Shown here in pieces: positions 51,677 to 61,800 of a DNA stretch of 64,000 bases (position 1 is the first letter of the stretch; each line of letters opens with the position of its first letter). The notes under the pieces are model-generated. The model was not told the origin of the DNA. It searched no databases and worked only from the letters and a program-made list of their open reading frames with translations. Source of the stretch: Andalucia godoyi (lineage: Eukaryota; Discoba; Jakobea; Jakobida; Andaluciidae). The DNA lies in the NCBI GenBank assembly GCA_009859145.1, contig VRVR01000001.1, forward strand, positions 487,636-551,635. The letters are read 5' to 3'. A program made the translations under genes and the position numbers.

Positions 51677-52078
51677 CGTGTGAGAAGGATTTTTATGCTC
51701 CTGCGACTGCCTTTTCTGTTCTTGTTGTCATGAGTGTTTTTGTTTTTGAATATTGGTTTGATTTTTCGGGATGTTTTGTTTGTCTGTGCATCGTGCGATA
51801 TGAACATGTAAACTAGGAATAAATGATAACGCCCAGACGGCGGCTGTCTTATTGGGGATGAACATTTACATCAACCATCCAGATACAATTTCTCGAAGCC
51901 ATCCCAACATTGCACAGCATTTTAAAAAAAATGATTAAAAAAAAACTAATAAAAAAAATAAAAAATAAAAAAAAAAACGGACATAAAGAAGAAGAAGAAG
52001 TGCCAGACAAATACCAACAATATACGCCAAGCAAAAATTCGTAAACAAAACAATACACGCAACGAAAAATCAAGAGAA

Positions 52079-52152
<74 letters not shown>

Positions 52153-52264
52153 TATAAAAATGCAGAGAAAAGAAGAAGCAAAAAACCAACAAACTGGAAA
52201 CAGAGACAATGACGATTCCGACAAATCAAGAGACGAGGGAGAAGAAGTGGCCTATGTGAAGCGT
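51677..52264. repeat. Convergent intergenic region with (AG)n microsatellite
   Basis: A-rich tracts at 51920-51980 and an AG dinucleotide run at 52088-52146 (about 29 units) lie between two 3' ends. Poly(Ser-Leu) frames on the minus strand are artefacts of the repeat. AATAAA at about 51818-51823 may serve the preceding gene. Confidence 0.6.
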
Positions 52265-53230
52265 CTAGATACCAGCAACCGCATATCGATCTGCAGCAGC
52301 CAGTTTCTCGCGAACGAGGTCCCTGGTGACGGAGATGGCAGTGTCGTAGGCCGAGTCAAGAGCCTCTCGCGCATACGCCGCTTCGACGTTGACGATCGGG
52401 TCAAAATTTCCGTGCCTGCCAAGCTCGCGAACGTGGTCCATGTACGATGACAGAGCAAGATTGAGAACCCGCTCAGTGTCGGCTCGTCGAGAGGAAGTCA
52501 GCAGCCCGCACGATCCAGCCTGGAAGTACAAGTCAGACGAGACGGCCGACATGAACTCGTAGTTCGAGACCGCCTTCTTCCAGTTCCAGACACCGCCAGC
52601 AATGGCAGAAAACTCAAAGTATTCGTCCTTCTTCTCGCGGCGCAGGTCCTCAATGCGCGAAATGAACTTCTGCATCTTTTCAACGTCACGCAGCGCCTGT
52701 CGAGCAAGCGATTCGCGACCTTCCGCATTGGAAGACGTGTTGAGCATTGACGCAGACAAGTTTGCCGCCGATGCTGCCGCCGCCGCCGCCGATGCATACG
52801 GGGATCTGCGGGGCGATCGTGGCGAGTAGAAGGGAGAAGATGCAGGGGACGACGCAGCAAATGAGCGAGAAGGGGATGCAATCGTTTCGCGAACTGGAGA
52901 CGATGTGATTGAATGGTACGTGGCCGATGAAGCATTCAAGTTGACATTCTTGGAGGGTGATCCGGCAATCGTGGTGTTGATTCCAGACGCATACTCCGAA
53001 CCTTCCACTGACAAGAAGAGGGTCTTTCCGGAGGGGATGTGTTCAGACAAGACGCACAGGTCTCCACCGGCTTCACGAAGAACAACGCGTCCGGCGCCAG
53101 GTGCAGAAACAGACAAGAGATTGAACGCTCGGCGAATGGCTGATTCGATTTCAAAGGCGGTGGTGCCGGGGTACCACACAATGTTCTCGGAGCGGCCACG
53201 GTAGATGACGGAAATACGAGTTCGGTCCAT
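52265..53230 (-). CDS. Uncharacterised protein, possible N-terminal beta-grasp domain
   Basis: A 321-residue protein. Residues 3-78 alternate short strands and one helix (RTRISVIYRGRSENIVWYP, FEIESAIRRAFNLL, KTLFLSVEG) in the order of a ubiquitin-like or PB1/CAD-type beta-grasp fold. Residues about 85-165 are Ser/Pro/Ala-rich with several SP sites and an Ala run. Residues 165-321 are helical and look folded (EKMQKFISRIEDLRREKKDE; YEFMSAVSSDLYFQAG; RVLNLALSSYMDHVRELG). I recognise no specific family. The leader on the minus strand contains TTGCTG repeats (53278-53337). Confidence 0.65.
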   Translation of the reverse strand: MDRTRISVIYRGRSENIVWYPGTTAFEIESAIRRAFNLLSVSAPGAGRVVLREAGGDLCVLSEHIPSGKTLFLSVEGSEYASGINTTIAGSPSKNVNLNASSATYHSITSSPVRETIASPSRSFAASSPASSPFYSPRSPRRSPYASAAAAAASAANLSASMLNTSSNAEGRESLARQALRDVEKMQKFISRIEDLRREKKDEYFEFSAIAGGVWNWKKAVSNYEFMSAVSSDLYFQAGSCGLLTSSRRADTERVLNLALSSYMDHVRELGRHGNFDPIVNVEAAYAREALDSAYDTAISVTRDLVREKLAAADRYAVAGI

Positions 53231-53773
53231 TGTCAGCTGGAGAGGGGATTGATTGGAATGCTACGACCTGGAGAAACAGCAACAGCAGCAACAACAGCAA
53301 CAGCAGCAACAACAGCAACAGCAGCAACAACAACAACTGATTAAGAGAAGACGAAGAACAGAAGGATTGGAGAAAGCAGGAGGGGAGAAGCTTCCTGAGT
53401 TTTCCCAAGTTCCAGCGGGCAAAAAACAGGTCAGCCCTGCAGAACGCTTCCCTTCATCGTGCACGCTGCAACGTCCAAAGCCCAAAGTCAGAAAATGTCA
53501 CTCCTGTCACCTGTCATTTTCCTCGGGCATTTGTGAGCCGTTCAAAACTACAACGGGCGCCGATTGACCACCGCCCTTGCTCTGGATGGAGAAGCATCCC
53601 GAAACAGCAGAAACATCATGATAGAACTCGGTAATCAAGAAATAATAATAGAACATCATTAAATATCTATGTATATATGTACATACGTCTCCTACAGCCA
53701 CGGGCGACGACCCGTGCACATTCGCACCTAGCAAGCATCGCCATTGTCACCAAAAAAAACCTGGTTTTTCTGC
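53231..53773. repeat. Intergenic region with (CAGCAA)n repeat
   Basis: A CAGCAACAG compound repeat at 53278-53337 lies about 50 bases upstream of the start of the minus-strand gene at 53230, in its leader. The remainder (53340-53773) is the 3' side of the next minus-strand gene. Poly-Gln and poly-Leu frames here are repeat artefacts. Confidence 0.6.
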
Positions 53774-54523
53774 TTACGAGTCATTCAGAATTTCCTGTAT
53801 GATGGATTCGTCTTCGTCCGCAAGCACAGTTGCTCCAGTGTTGTTGAAGTTGTTTAGACTCCCTAGTCTTCTCGCTGGAGCTGCGGGATTTGGCTTTTGC
53901 TGCTGCATGGTTTGTGCCTCTCGGAACTTGCTATTGTCAAACACAAAGGGCCTTCTGACTTTTCGGGTAGATGACGTGAATGCGCTGGAAGACGAACTGT
54001 CAAATTCAGACGAATTGCGATCGTTGTCGTTTGGATCCGACGTTCCAAACTCTGAATTGGGCTGGGATGCAAACGATGAGCTCGACGAAGATGCAGCCGC
54101 GGTTACGCCGCGTCCATTCGCAGGCGACCCGACATACGTTGATGACTGTTGGGCTCCATGAAACGATGATGCTGCTGCTGCTGGCGAAGACGACAGTTTC
54201 TGACTCGACGACGAATTGGTACGATTGTGACTGTTCGCAATATTACTATTGTTGTTGACATTGTTGCGATGTCCATGGTTGTCGCTGTTGCTGTTGTCAC
54301 TGCTAAATGAACCGCTCTTCTTTGCCGATGCGCGTTTTGCGTCTGGTCCTTCTCCACCATGATCGTCTTCGTATTCAATGACTGCGGGTCTGGAAGGAGG
54401 AGAGGCCCGAGAAGCTGTGGACGACTGCTGTCCGTCGTTTTGACGGCTGTGAGAAGATTCTGGAGTTACTTCTTCGAGCGGCCGATCGTCGGATTCTCGA
54501 TTCTTGCTTGCTCCGCAGCCCAT
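53774..54523 (-). CDS. Dually acylated, intrinsically disordered membrane-anchored protein
   Basis: A 249-residue protein from the ATG at 54523 (MGCGASKNRESDD). Gly2 followed by Cys3 and Ser6/Lys7 is a strong N-myristoylation plus palmitoylation signal, predicting stable attachment to the plasma membrane. The rest is low-complexity: Ser, Asn, Ala and Asp-rich with an Asn stretch near residue 95 and Ser runs near 120, 150 and 190. A short conserved-looking C-terminal part (RKVRRPFVFDNSKFREAQTM and DEDESIIQEILND) may be a binding motif. The frame is open upstream through a (GAC)n repeat (54592-54621) but that part is hydrophobic or poly-Arg and judged leader. No family recognised. Confidence 0.7.
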   Translation of the reverse strand: MGCGASKNRESDDRPLEEVTPESSHSRQNDGQQSSTASRASPPSRPAVIEYEDDHGGEGPDAKRASAKKSGSFSSDNSNSDNHGHRNNVNNNSNIANSHNRTNSSSSQKLSSSPAAAASSFHGAQQSSTYVGSPANGRGVTAAASSSSSSFASQPNSEFGTSDPNDNDRNSSEFDSSSSSAFTSSTRKVRRPFVFDNSKFREAQTMQQQKPNPAAPARRLGSLNNFNNTGATVLADEDESIIQEILNDS

Positions 54524-54590
54524 ATTACAAAATTCAATATTCCAGAGAAGAGAGACAACAACAGCGAGCGAAATGAAGCGCAGCAAAGGA

Positions 54591-54621
<31 letters not shown>

Positions 54622-55128
54622 AAGGGAGGAGATGCGGGGGAGGAAAAGGGAAGCAATAAATCAGAAGAAAAAGAAGAGAAAAGAAAAAAGAGATTCCTTT
54701 CAAATTGCCATTCGGAGAGTTAACCGACTGCATTTTTTTGTTTGCCTTTTTTTTAATGTCGTATTGCCCTAACGAATCTGGAAGCTGAGAAATGCATCGT
54801 AGAATCACGTGATGCAAAAGGCTTTATTGCATGCTGTCTTATATATATATATATATATATATGCGGTTTTTGATTGAGTCCCGTCCTCATTTTTTGCCCT
54901 ATGTCTGCGTTTTCCCTCTTTTCTTTTTTTTTTCGCCCTTGTCTCTCCGGTAGCATTCTTTCCGACATCCTTTTCTGTCTTTCGTGTGTGAGCGAGCGAG
55001 TGCGAGTGCGAGTGCGAGTGTGCGTGTGTGTGTGAGTGTGCGTGTGTGTGTATCTGTATTCTTTCCCTCCTTTTTTAAAACTTTTTTAAATTTAATTTAC
55101 GGAGTGATTGCACCGTCGAGCAACAGGC
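54524..55128. other. Divergent intergenic region with several microsatellites
   Basis: Contains a (GAC)n run at 54592-54621, a (TA)n run at 54839-54862, and a compound GCGAGT/GTGTGC tract at about 54985-55052 about 75 bases before the NOP53 ATG. Nothing coding is visible. Confidence 0.6.
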
Positions 55129-56265
55129 ATGGGAAAAAAGAGCGTTCGTCGCAAGTTATCAGACAAGGGCATTTCGCTTGAAGAATCGGAAAAGATTCTC
55201 AACCGTGGACAGGACCATACATCGCTTTCTCGACTTTCCGACGCCGATCTGTTCGTTGTGGACAGCGCATCGACGGATGCTGCTGTCTCCGCTGCCTCTG
55301 CTGTTTCCTGGAAAGACCGCCTCTCAGGTAAGCGGTTCCGGTCTCATGGATCCGTGTCGTATGACGTTCCGAGCGCCAAGGATGCCACTGAGTCGTCTTC
55401 GTCGTCAAAGAAGCCGAAGAGGCCGACGAGCCGCGTGGTGCTGCTGTCCAAGCACGTTACGCAGCAAAAGACCAATGCGTCTTCGGGCGAACAGATGGCA
55501 GCCGGCCGGAATGAAAATCGAGAAGAAGATCTATGGGTTGGTGATGAATCGATGGCCCGCACGGAGATGCAGTCTCGCCGAAAGTCGTCATTGCGACCCG
55601 CTGTAGCGGTTCCGGGAGGCGGGTTTTCGTTCAATCCTGATACAAATGAGCATCAAGGTGCAGTGCAAAAGGCCGTCGCGATCGAAATGAAGAGAGTGCG
55701 CAAGGTAAAGAAGGCAGAGAACCTTTTGCAGGTCTCGAGATTGCTGAAGGACGTTTCGGAAAAGAACAAGAAGCAGAACCTTGCAGAAGAGGAAGAGATT
55801 GCGCCTCCTGTTATTGTACCAACCCCACGAGTTTCCCACACAATGCGAAACAAGCTCAAAGTGAAGAAGCAAAATCGTATTGCACTCGGTTTGCGACGGT
55901 CGTTTGAGAGCAGAATGAAGAAGATCGATGGGGTCCATGCGATTGTCAAGGACATCGAAGAGAAGGAGAAGCTTGCCGAAGAAAAGAGAAGAAAGAACAG
56001 AGAGCTTGAGGAAAAGAGAAGCGGATTCAAGGTCCTAGCTGCTGCAAGATCCAAAAACTCGGTTCCCGATAAGACGCTGGTGGAAGTTCCGCTCTCCGAG
56101 GAACTCTCAAGCTCCTTGCGGACTGTTCGTGGCAGTTCTCTTCTTTTGAAAGATCGTCTGTCTTCATTTTTGAGCAGGAATCTCGTAGAAGCATCTCGAA
56201 ATGTCAAGCTGAAGATCCGCCACAAGAGAAAGGTGTTTGAACGCGGCGTGCCCGATCAAGTGTAA
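55129..56265 (+). CDS. NOP53: Ribosome biogenesis protein NOP53 (GLTSCR2/PICT1 family)
   Basis: A 378-residue basic protein from the ATG at 55129 (MGKKSVRRKLSDKGISLEE). NOP53 family marks are DLWVGDE in the first half, the central PGGGFSFNPDTNEHQGAVQKAVAIE block, a Lys/Arg/Glu-rich helical region (about 240-300), and a conserved C-terminus (VLAAARSKN ... LRTVRGSSLLLKDRLSSFLSRNLVEA ... HKRKVFE). NOP53 recruits the nuclear exosome helicase MTR4 to late pre-60S particles for 5.8S rRNA maturation. Many KKxK stretches would direct it to the nucleolus. An in-frame TTG at 55108 is not a plausible start. Confidence 0.85.
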   Translation: MGKKSVRRKLSDKGISLEESEKILNRGQDHTSLSRLSDADLFVVDSASTDAAVSAASAVSWKDRLSGKRFRSHGSVSYDVPSAKDATESSSSSKKPKRPTSRVVLLSKHVTQQKTNASSGEQMAAGRNENREEDLWVGDESMARTEMQSRRKSSLRPAVAVPGGGFSFNPDTNEHQGAVQKAVAIEMKRVRKVKKAENLLQVSRLLKDVSEKNKKQNLAEEEEIAPPVIVPTPRVSHTMRNKLKVKKQNRIALGLRRSFESRMKKIDGVHAIVKDIEEKEKLAEEKRRKNRELEEKRSGFKVLAAARSKNSVPDKTLVEVPLSEELSSSLRTVRGSSLLLKDRLSSFLSRNLVEASRNVKLKIRHKRKVFERGVPDQV

Positions 56266-56320
56266 AAAACCCGTGATTTACTTTCTTTTTCTTCTTTTCC
56301 TCCCCACACACACACACACA

Positions 56321-56353
<33 letters not shown>

Positions 56354-56575
56354 CACATCCCTTCTTTTGTGTACCCGCTGTAATACCCGTCAATTCGTTC
56401 CTCCGCGTCCGCTTTGGAAAAGGAAAGAGAAGAAAGACACTTCAATATGCTCACGAGATTGCGTTGACCCCGAGCTTGCTTTCCCCCCTCGTCTTGGTTT
56501 GTTGTGGTTTTGTTTCTCTTCTTGCATTTTACAGATCCTATTGATTTGTCTCTCGAGAATAGAGATTTTCGCGAA
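56266..56575. other. Intergenic region and leader of SUMO gene
   Basis: A (CA)n(CT)n compound repeat lies at about 56305-56350. A pyrimidine-rich tract ending TTGCATTTTACAG at 56522-56534 looks like a 3' splice site 42 bases before the SUMO ATG, so a 5' UTR intron is possible; no donor could be fixed. Confidence 0.45.
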
Positions 56576-56851
56576 ATGTCTGAAGATATCAAGCCGAACG
56601 TGAAGCCCGAGTCTACCGGAGAGAAGATCCGAATTACTCTTCGTTCCAACGATCAAAACGTAGAGTTTGTCGTCAAGCCGACGACTCCCTTTGAGAAGGT
56701 GTTTGAAAAGTTCGGCGAGAGAACAAACATGAGCAACTTTCGCGTGGTCTTTGATGGAGAGCGTGTGCTTGGAAACCAGTGTCCAGCAGACATTGGAATT
56801 GCAGAAGGGGATGTTCTTGATGTTTTTGTCGAGCAAACCGGAGGTCAGTAA
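56576..56851 (+). CDS. SUMO: Small ubiquitin-like modifier SUMO
   Basis: A 91-residue precursor from the ATG at 56576 (MSEDIKPNVKPESTGEK). A flexible acidic N-terminus precedes the beta-grasp domain (IRITLRSNDQNVEFVVKP to DVFVEQTGG). The C-terminus is QTGG followed by a single Gln, so a SENP/Ulp1-type protease must remove one residue to expose the di-Gly (89-90) for conjugation through E1 SAE1/2 and UBC9. A consensus acceptor site VKPE at residues 9-12 would allow poly-SUMO chains. The extended frame from 56504 adds 24 residues of leader and is unlikely to be used. Confidence 0.95.
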   Translation: MSEDIKPNVKPESTGEKIRITLRSNDQNVEFVVKPTTPFEKVFEKFGERTNMSNFRVVFDGERVLGNQCPADIGIAEGDVLDVFVEQTGGQ

Positions 56852-57079
56852 AATAAAAAATAAAAAAGAAGTTAAAGAAGAGCAATCCGGCCTCCCAAAT
56901 GCTGAGGGAGATTCTTGTCCCAGTCTGTATGTACGTGTGTGCATGTAAACTATCGTCATTCATTCAAGCATTGGTTTATTCTTGTACTTTTGTGCATCAC
57001 ACTCAAACAACTCAATAAATTCATCGGGGCGCGGAAAAAAGATGGGATTGCAGATTCGTGTGGAGAAGGGATGGCGCAC

Positions 57080-57877
57080 CTATGAGACGAAGTCGGCTGG
57101 AACTGTGGCAGAGCGAGCTATCGACGGGCTGACGACGTCGACGTCTCCATCTCGGATTCTCATTAGTAGACGACGCTTTGAAACCAAAGGCCACCATTTG
57201 TACATGAACGTCTCAAACGGCTTCCATAAAGCAATCCAGGCAAGGACAATCAACGTTTGCTGGAGTGCATATTCCCACCAATTGCGATTATCCGTACTTG
57301 CAGACGGAAACGCAAAGAAGGAGATCAGAAAGCAGGAGACGAAAACCATGCCTCCAAATATCAGTGACATTCTGCCCTCTGCGAAGATTGCCCTGAAATC
57401 TCGACGGAGCGACGCAAGCTCACAGTCATAGTAAAACCGGACGGCTTCCCGCAGATCGAGGATTTCGGAAGATTTTGTCGGCTGGTCTGTGAAGATCCGC
57501 AGATGAATGCGCGCATCTCCCTCGACATCCAGTGCGTACGTCTCGATGAACTCCGCAGCCTTCGCATCAATATCGCGCTCTCGGAATGGCGCCGGGTCCA
57601 ATGTGTTATACATCTGACGCAGCTCGCGCACATGAATGTCGATTTCGTGTCGCAGAACCTGGATCATAGGAGGGTTTTCTTGACTTGTGTCCTCTCCCAC
57701 GTCCACCATGGACACATCTCGATGATTGTGATACGGACGACTCACAGCACGCGGACTCAGGATGGACGACGTCGATTTCCTCAAACTCGTACTTGGACTC
57801 ATGGCGCCACTCGTGATGTCGCTGGCACCAGCGCCCGTGCTCGTGCCCGTGCCCGTGCTCGCTGCATCGATCGTCAT
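57080..57877 (-). CDS. Two-TM membrane protein resembling a bacterial uncharacterised family
   Basis: A 265-residue protein from the ATG at 57877 (MTIDAASTGTGTSTG). Residues 1-65 are Ser/Thr/Gly-rich and disordered. Residues about 70-165 are soluble and mixed alpha/beta (IDIHVRELRQMYNTLDPAPFRERDID; DARIHLRIFTDQP). Then FAEGRMSLIFGGMVFVSCFLISFFAF (first TM) and TLIVLAWIALWKPFETFMYKWWP (second TM). The blocks EGRMSL, VLAWIALWKPFE and YKWWPL recall an uncharacterised bacterial membrane family with a WRPLE-YDWWPL pattern; this is from memory of the pattern and needs a search. Function unknown. The frame is open upstream to 58003, but that is probably leader. Confidence 0.7.
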   Translation of the reverse strand: MTIDAASTGTGTSTGAGASDITSGAMSPSTSLRKSTSSILSPRAVSRPYHNHRDVSMVDVGEDTSQENPPMIQVLRHEIDIHVRELRQMYNTLDPAPFRERDIDAKAAEFIETYALDVEGDARIHLRIFTDQPTKSSEILDLREAVRFYYDCELASLRRDFRAIFAEGRMSLIFGGMVFVSCFLISFFAFPSASTDNRNWWEYALQQTLIVLAWIALWKPFETFMYKWWPLVSKRRLLMRIRDGDVDVVSPSIARSATVPADFVS

Positions 57878-58344
57878 CAAGTACAAGAACCAATGCACAG
57901 CCAAACATCCGCAGACAAGAAGTTGCAGTGCAGGAGATGTGGCGAAAATCCGTCTTTCAGGATATCCAAAAGGAAAGACGAAGAACGAGAAGAAAAAGAA
58001 CAAGGCTTACTTACTCCTCCACTTCTGTCCTGTCGATCAAAGCAAAACACGGAGGAGAAGAGTTGAGAATCGTTAGCTGGGTTCCGAGCTTCAGTCCAGG
58101 CTGCGAGTCGTCCACTTCGTTCACCCGTCCACTCGCCCGTATGGAGGCGTGTTTCTACCAAGTGCGTGTAAAAATAGTTGGCGAGGATCGACACCTGTCG
58201 ACTTCAACGCCCGGCATCCCCCCACCAGTTTATTGTTGTGCAGAAAGACACTGAAGACGTGCTCTTGTTCCCTGGAGATCCGCAAATCACAACTCCCCGC
58301 GAACCAAGCAAGCTATCGGTTGATTTGGGGAGCATTTCGTGGTC
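57878..58344. other. Divergent intergenic region
   Basis: Upstream space shared by the two-TM protein gene (minus) and a small coiled-coil gene (plus). Mixed composition, A/G-rich near 57970-58000. Frames here are shadows or leader extensions. No RNA gene seen. Confidence 0.4.
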
Positions 58345-58689
58345 ATGTCGTCGTTTGTGGAGATTGATGAAGAGCTAAATGTTCATGCGCTGCTTCAAAA
58401 GATTGCGCTTCTCGAAGAGGAGGTGGACAGTCTGAAGCGAAGCTCGGTGACGCAACGACTGGCTTCGGTTTCGGCATCACAGGACGCGTCGACTGCGCGC
58501 GATCACATTGCGCGCATATCCGAAGCGTATGTGGCTGCAGTCGAGGAAGAAAAGTTTTTGAAAATTGATGCGCAGCGAAAACTGCATTGTCTTTCTGCTC
58601 AGCTGGTAAGAGACACGGAGGTCGTTGTGCTCTTGGAGTCTGTCAAGAAAAGACAGCAGGCGCTGGAAAAGATCGTCCATGCATCCTGA
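58345..58689 (+). CDS. Small coiled-coil protein
   Basis: A 114-residue protein from the ATG at 58345 (MSSFVEIDEELNVHALLQK). Almost entirely helical, with heptad-like spacing at about 12-35 (ALLQKIALLEEEVDSLK) and 60-112 (EAYVAAVEEEKFLKIDAQRKL; VVLLESVKKRQQALEKI). There is no TM segment or signal. It could be a subunit of a larger coiled-coil assembly; no family recognised. It is convergent with the GAPVD1-like gene about 150 bases away, and starts from a divergent promoter shared with the two-TM protein gene. Confidence 0.6.
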   Translation: MSSFVEIDEELNVHALLQKIALLEEEVDSLKRSSVTQRLASVSASQDASTARDHIARISEAYVAAVEEEKFLKIDAQRKLHCLSAQLVRDTEVVVLLESVKKRQQALEKIVHAS

Positions 58690-58841
58690 AGTGTAGAATC
58701 GACGCACACGGAATCATAATTTTATTTCCGTTGGAGATTAAGAAGGGAGGTGTTTCCTCTCCCCCTCCCCCCTCCATCCTCCTCTTTCTTTCTTCATATT
58801 AATTAACTAACTCATTATGGTTATACGTTGTTTGGGATGGT

Positions 58842-61800
58842 TTATGGCGAGCCCAGCGCGTTGTCCCCGTCAAACACGGGTTGCGACGACATTCTTTCGG
58901 GACTTCTCTTGCCGGGAGATGCGGCTGCGAGAGCTGCAACATGTGCGGCAACTTCAAATAAAGGACTTTTAACATCTGCTGGAGATGCTGCAGAGCTCAT
59001 GCTCATGTGGAATGTGGACATGCGGCGACTCAGCGCCCGCATGCGTGCATGTGTTGACGGACGAGTCCTGGGAGATACGGATCCCTTTTGCGTGTCGGTT
59101 CCCGGAACGGGAGAGCCTGAAGTAATGGTGGCCGGAGAGATTTGGAATTGCACTTTGCTTGCCTTCCGCTCTTGAATGTCCTTGAGCAGTTCCGAAGGAT
59201 CCAGCTCCGCCAGATACATCACAGCGGCCTCGAAATGCGGAAACCAATATTCGGCAGTGTAGTCCTTCTTGTCCGAAAACAAGTACGCCTTTTGGTCGTC
59301 CGCATGCAAGTTCAGACAGTCTGACATCTGCACCACCGAAGAGTGTAGGCTGGATGGATTCGCACGGATGAGTAGATAGATCAAGATCGGAAGGAAGTCG
59401 TCCATGGCAGGGAGAATACGGGAATCCAAGGATGACTCCACATCGGAACAAAACTTCATGATCTCAAAAACAGACTTTGAAATCAAAACCATGGACTCGA
59501 TCCGCTCAAGAGGATTGCGGAAATTCGACCAGTTTGAGAGCTCTTCCAGCAACAATGCCCATGTAGTCGCAGAGCAGTATCGGAGAGGGAGGTCCATGTC
59601 CTCTGGGAGGATACCGTGAAGCGATGCAAGCTTCATGCTGAGGTTTCGGTCCTTTTCCCGGTCCTTTTCCGACAAGAGGAACGATGCAAATGATGACTCG
59701 AAGAAGTGCATGACACAGAATTTTTCAATTACATCGAGGGAGGCATCCACTTCAGAAGCAGTAAACCTGGATTTCACGAGAAGCGACCGGGCATGTCCCA
59801 GCAAATCCAACAGAAAGCGCGAGAATCTCGTACGGATTGTTTGAGGGTGCGTGCAATCATCGCTCAAGAAGGTTCTGAGTTGAGGAATGACCATTGACGA
59901 GAACAGCATTCGCAGTCTTTCGCAAGACAGAAACGCCAGCAAGTACCGATGCTCGTCTTCGCAGCCGGAAGACAGACGTGAGAGAATGTCTCCCATCTGT
60001 AGTAAACGAGCCTTTTCGACGGCAACAACAGACGCAATGTGCTGCTTCCTGGCCGTTGATTCCGCAATAATCGCGTCAAAAAGAACAAACAGCATTTTCT
60101 TCCCGAGTCGTTTGCAAACATCTTCGAGAGATCGTAAACACTGCAGCAAACATGCAGCCCGCACCAGCTGTTTGTTACCAGCTTCTTTGTCCGCCCATTG
60201 CCTCAAGACTGAAAAGAAGAGGACACTGTCCACATCTACATCCGCATCCATGTTCATATCTTTTTTATCCTTGGCACTGGCCTTGTCGATTGGAACAACC
60301 GGAATGAGAGGCACTGCAGAGGGCAGAACGGTAAGGACGCTTTTCAATTGAGAGAACGGAAGTCGAAGCTCGGAGGGTAGACTAGTTGGGATCGAAGCAG
60401 CAGTAGAAGAAAGCGCCACATCAATATCGGAATGTCGGCTTCCCGCAGAACCAACAAAAACATACCGATCCTCTGAAGGATCCACAGCTTCAAATCCATC
60501 CCCAAGAGCAGCGATGGCAACTGCAAACTCCGCACTGCAATGCTCGAGTGGGACGCTGGACGCACAGCGGTGCAACAACGACACCTCATTGAATGTAACA
60601 ACAACAGAAGAGACGGTGTCCATGTGAAACTTGGACACGACATCCTCTGATGCCTCTGATGCAGCGAAAGACGAGGAGTGTCGAAAGGCAATAATGCTCT
60701 CGAAATATCGGTGCATTGCTTCTCCATTCTGGGATATGAATATGTTCATTCCAGAATATGAATTTTTTTCTTGAAACGGAATGCCAAAAGCCATATGCCG
60801 GAGGACATTTGCAATCACGGTCAGTTTCTCTCTATCCTTTTCCGAAACTGGGGCGCCCCGAACAAGCCCGTACCGCTCAGGATCAATAATGCATAGGTTG
60901 ATGTACTGCATAAAGAAGAACGAAAAGAGACACGAAGCAAACTCCTGTGTAGACGAGTTCGGAAACGCTTCTTTAGCACAATCCACGATTTCGCATGCTA
61001 ACATGCGGATGCCAAAAGGAAGGCAGTTCACTGATTGGGTAAGAGATGAAACAATGCGCGTGCAGACTCTGTACAAGTTGGCTTGATTCTTCTGCAATTG
61101 CTTCCGCACATCGTCATCGGAGATCCCAGATAGATTCTGCAATGGAGCTTGTTTGCCAGAAGGTGTCAGTGTCTTTTGCTGCGCCACCGGGACCTTTCGC
61201 TCATCTTTGGAGTGTCCAATGATTTTGCATGCGATATCCATGCGATCAAGATCGAGGGAGACGTCAAAATCATCGTGGTCCAGAACGGTTCGCAGCGTAT
61301 CCCGCAGCACGAGGCCCGCATACTCTCGCCCTATTCTTCTTGCATATGCAGGGAAAACCTTCTTGAAGAATGCTATTTCGAAGAGTTCATTGGGGCTTTG
61401 GCAAAACTGAAAGGCGTGCTTCATGCTTGCTTTGAAAAAAGCAAGCAAGTTTCCTTCGCAAATTGGATCCGACACATTGGCATACAGTCCATGCAGCACA
61501 AACCGAGACAAATCATTCGCGCACCTCCGCAATGCAGAAGAACTGGAAGACTTATCGTGAAACAAATGAAACGCAATCGAGCTCGCAAGGTCCGAAGGAT
61601 TGAAAAATAAATGATGGAGAAAACGCTCGACATCATTTGTTCGTCGTTTGAACAGATCACTCGCTTTCGAGAGCGCCGCGACCGTATCATACGCTCCGTC
61701 CAACGTACATTCTCCATTTCGGAATCTATCTACATTCAATTCCAGCTCACGAACCTGCACGGCCAGCAGCGGAGTACACGACTGCAGGTTTGACAACCGA

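Noticed and set aside
53253-53567. Plus-strand frame with a long Gln run
   Set aside because: It is the CAGCAA repeat in the leader of a minus-strand gene; sequence after the repeat has no protein character.
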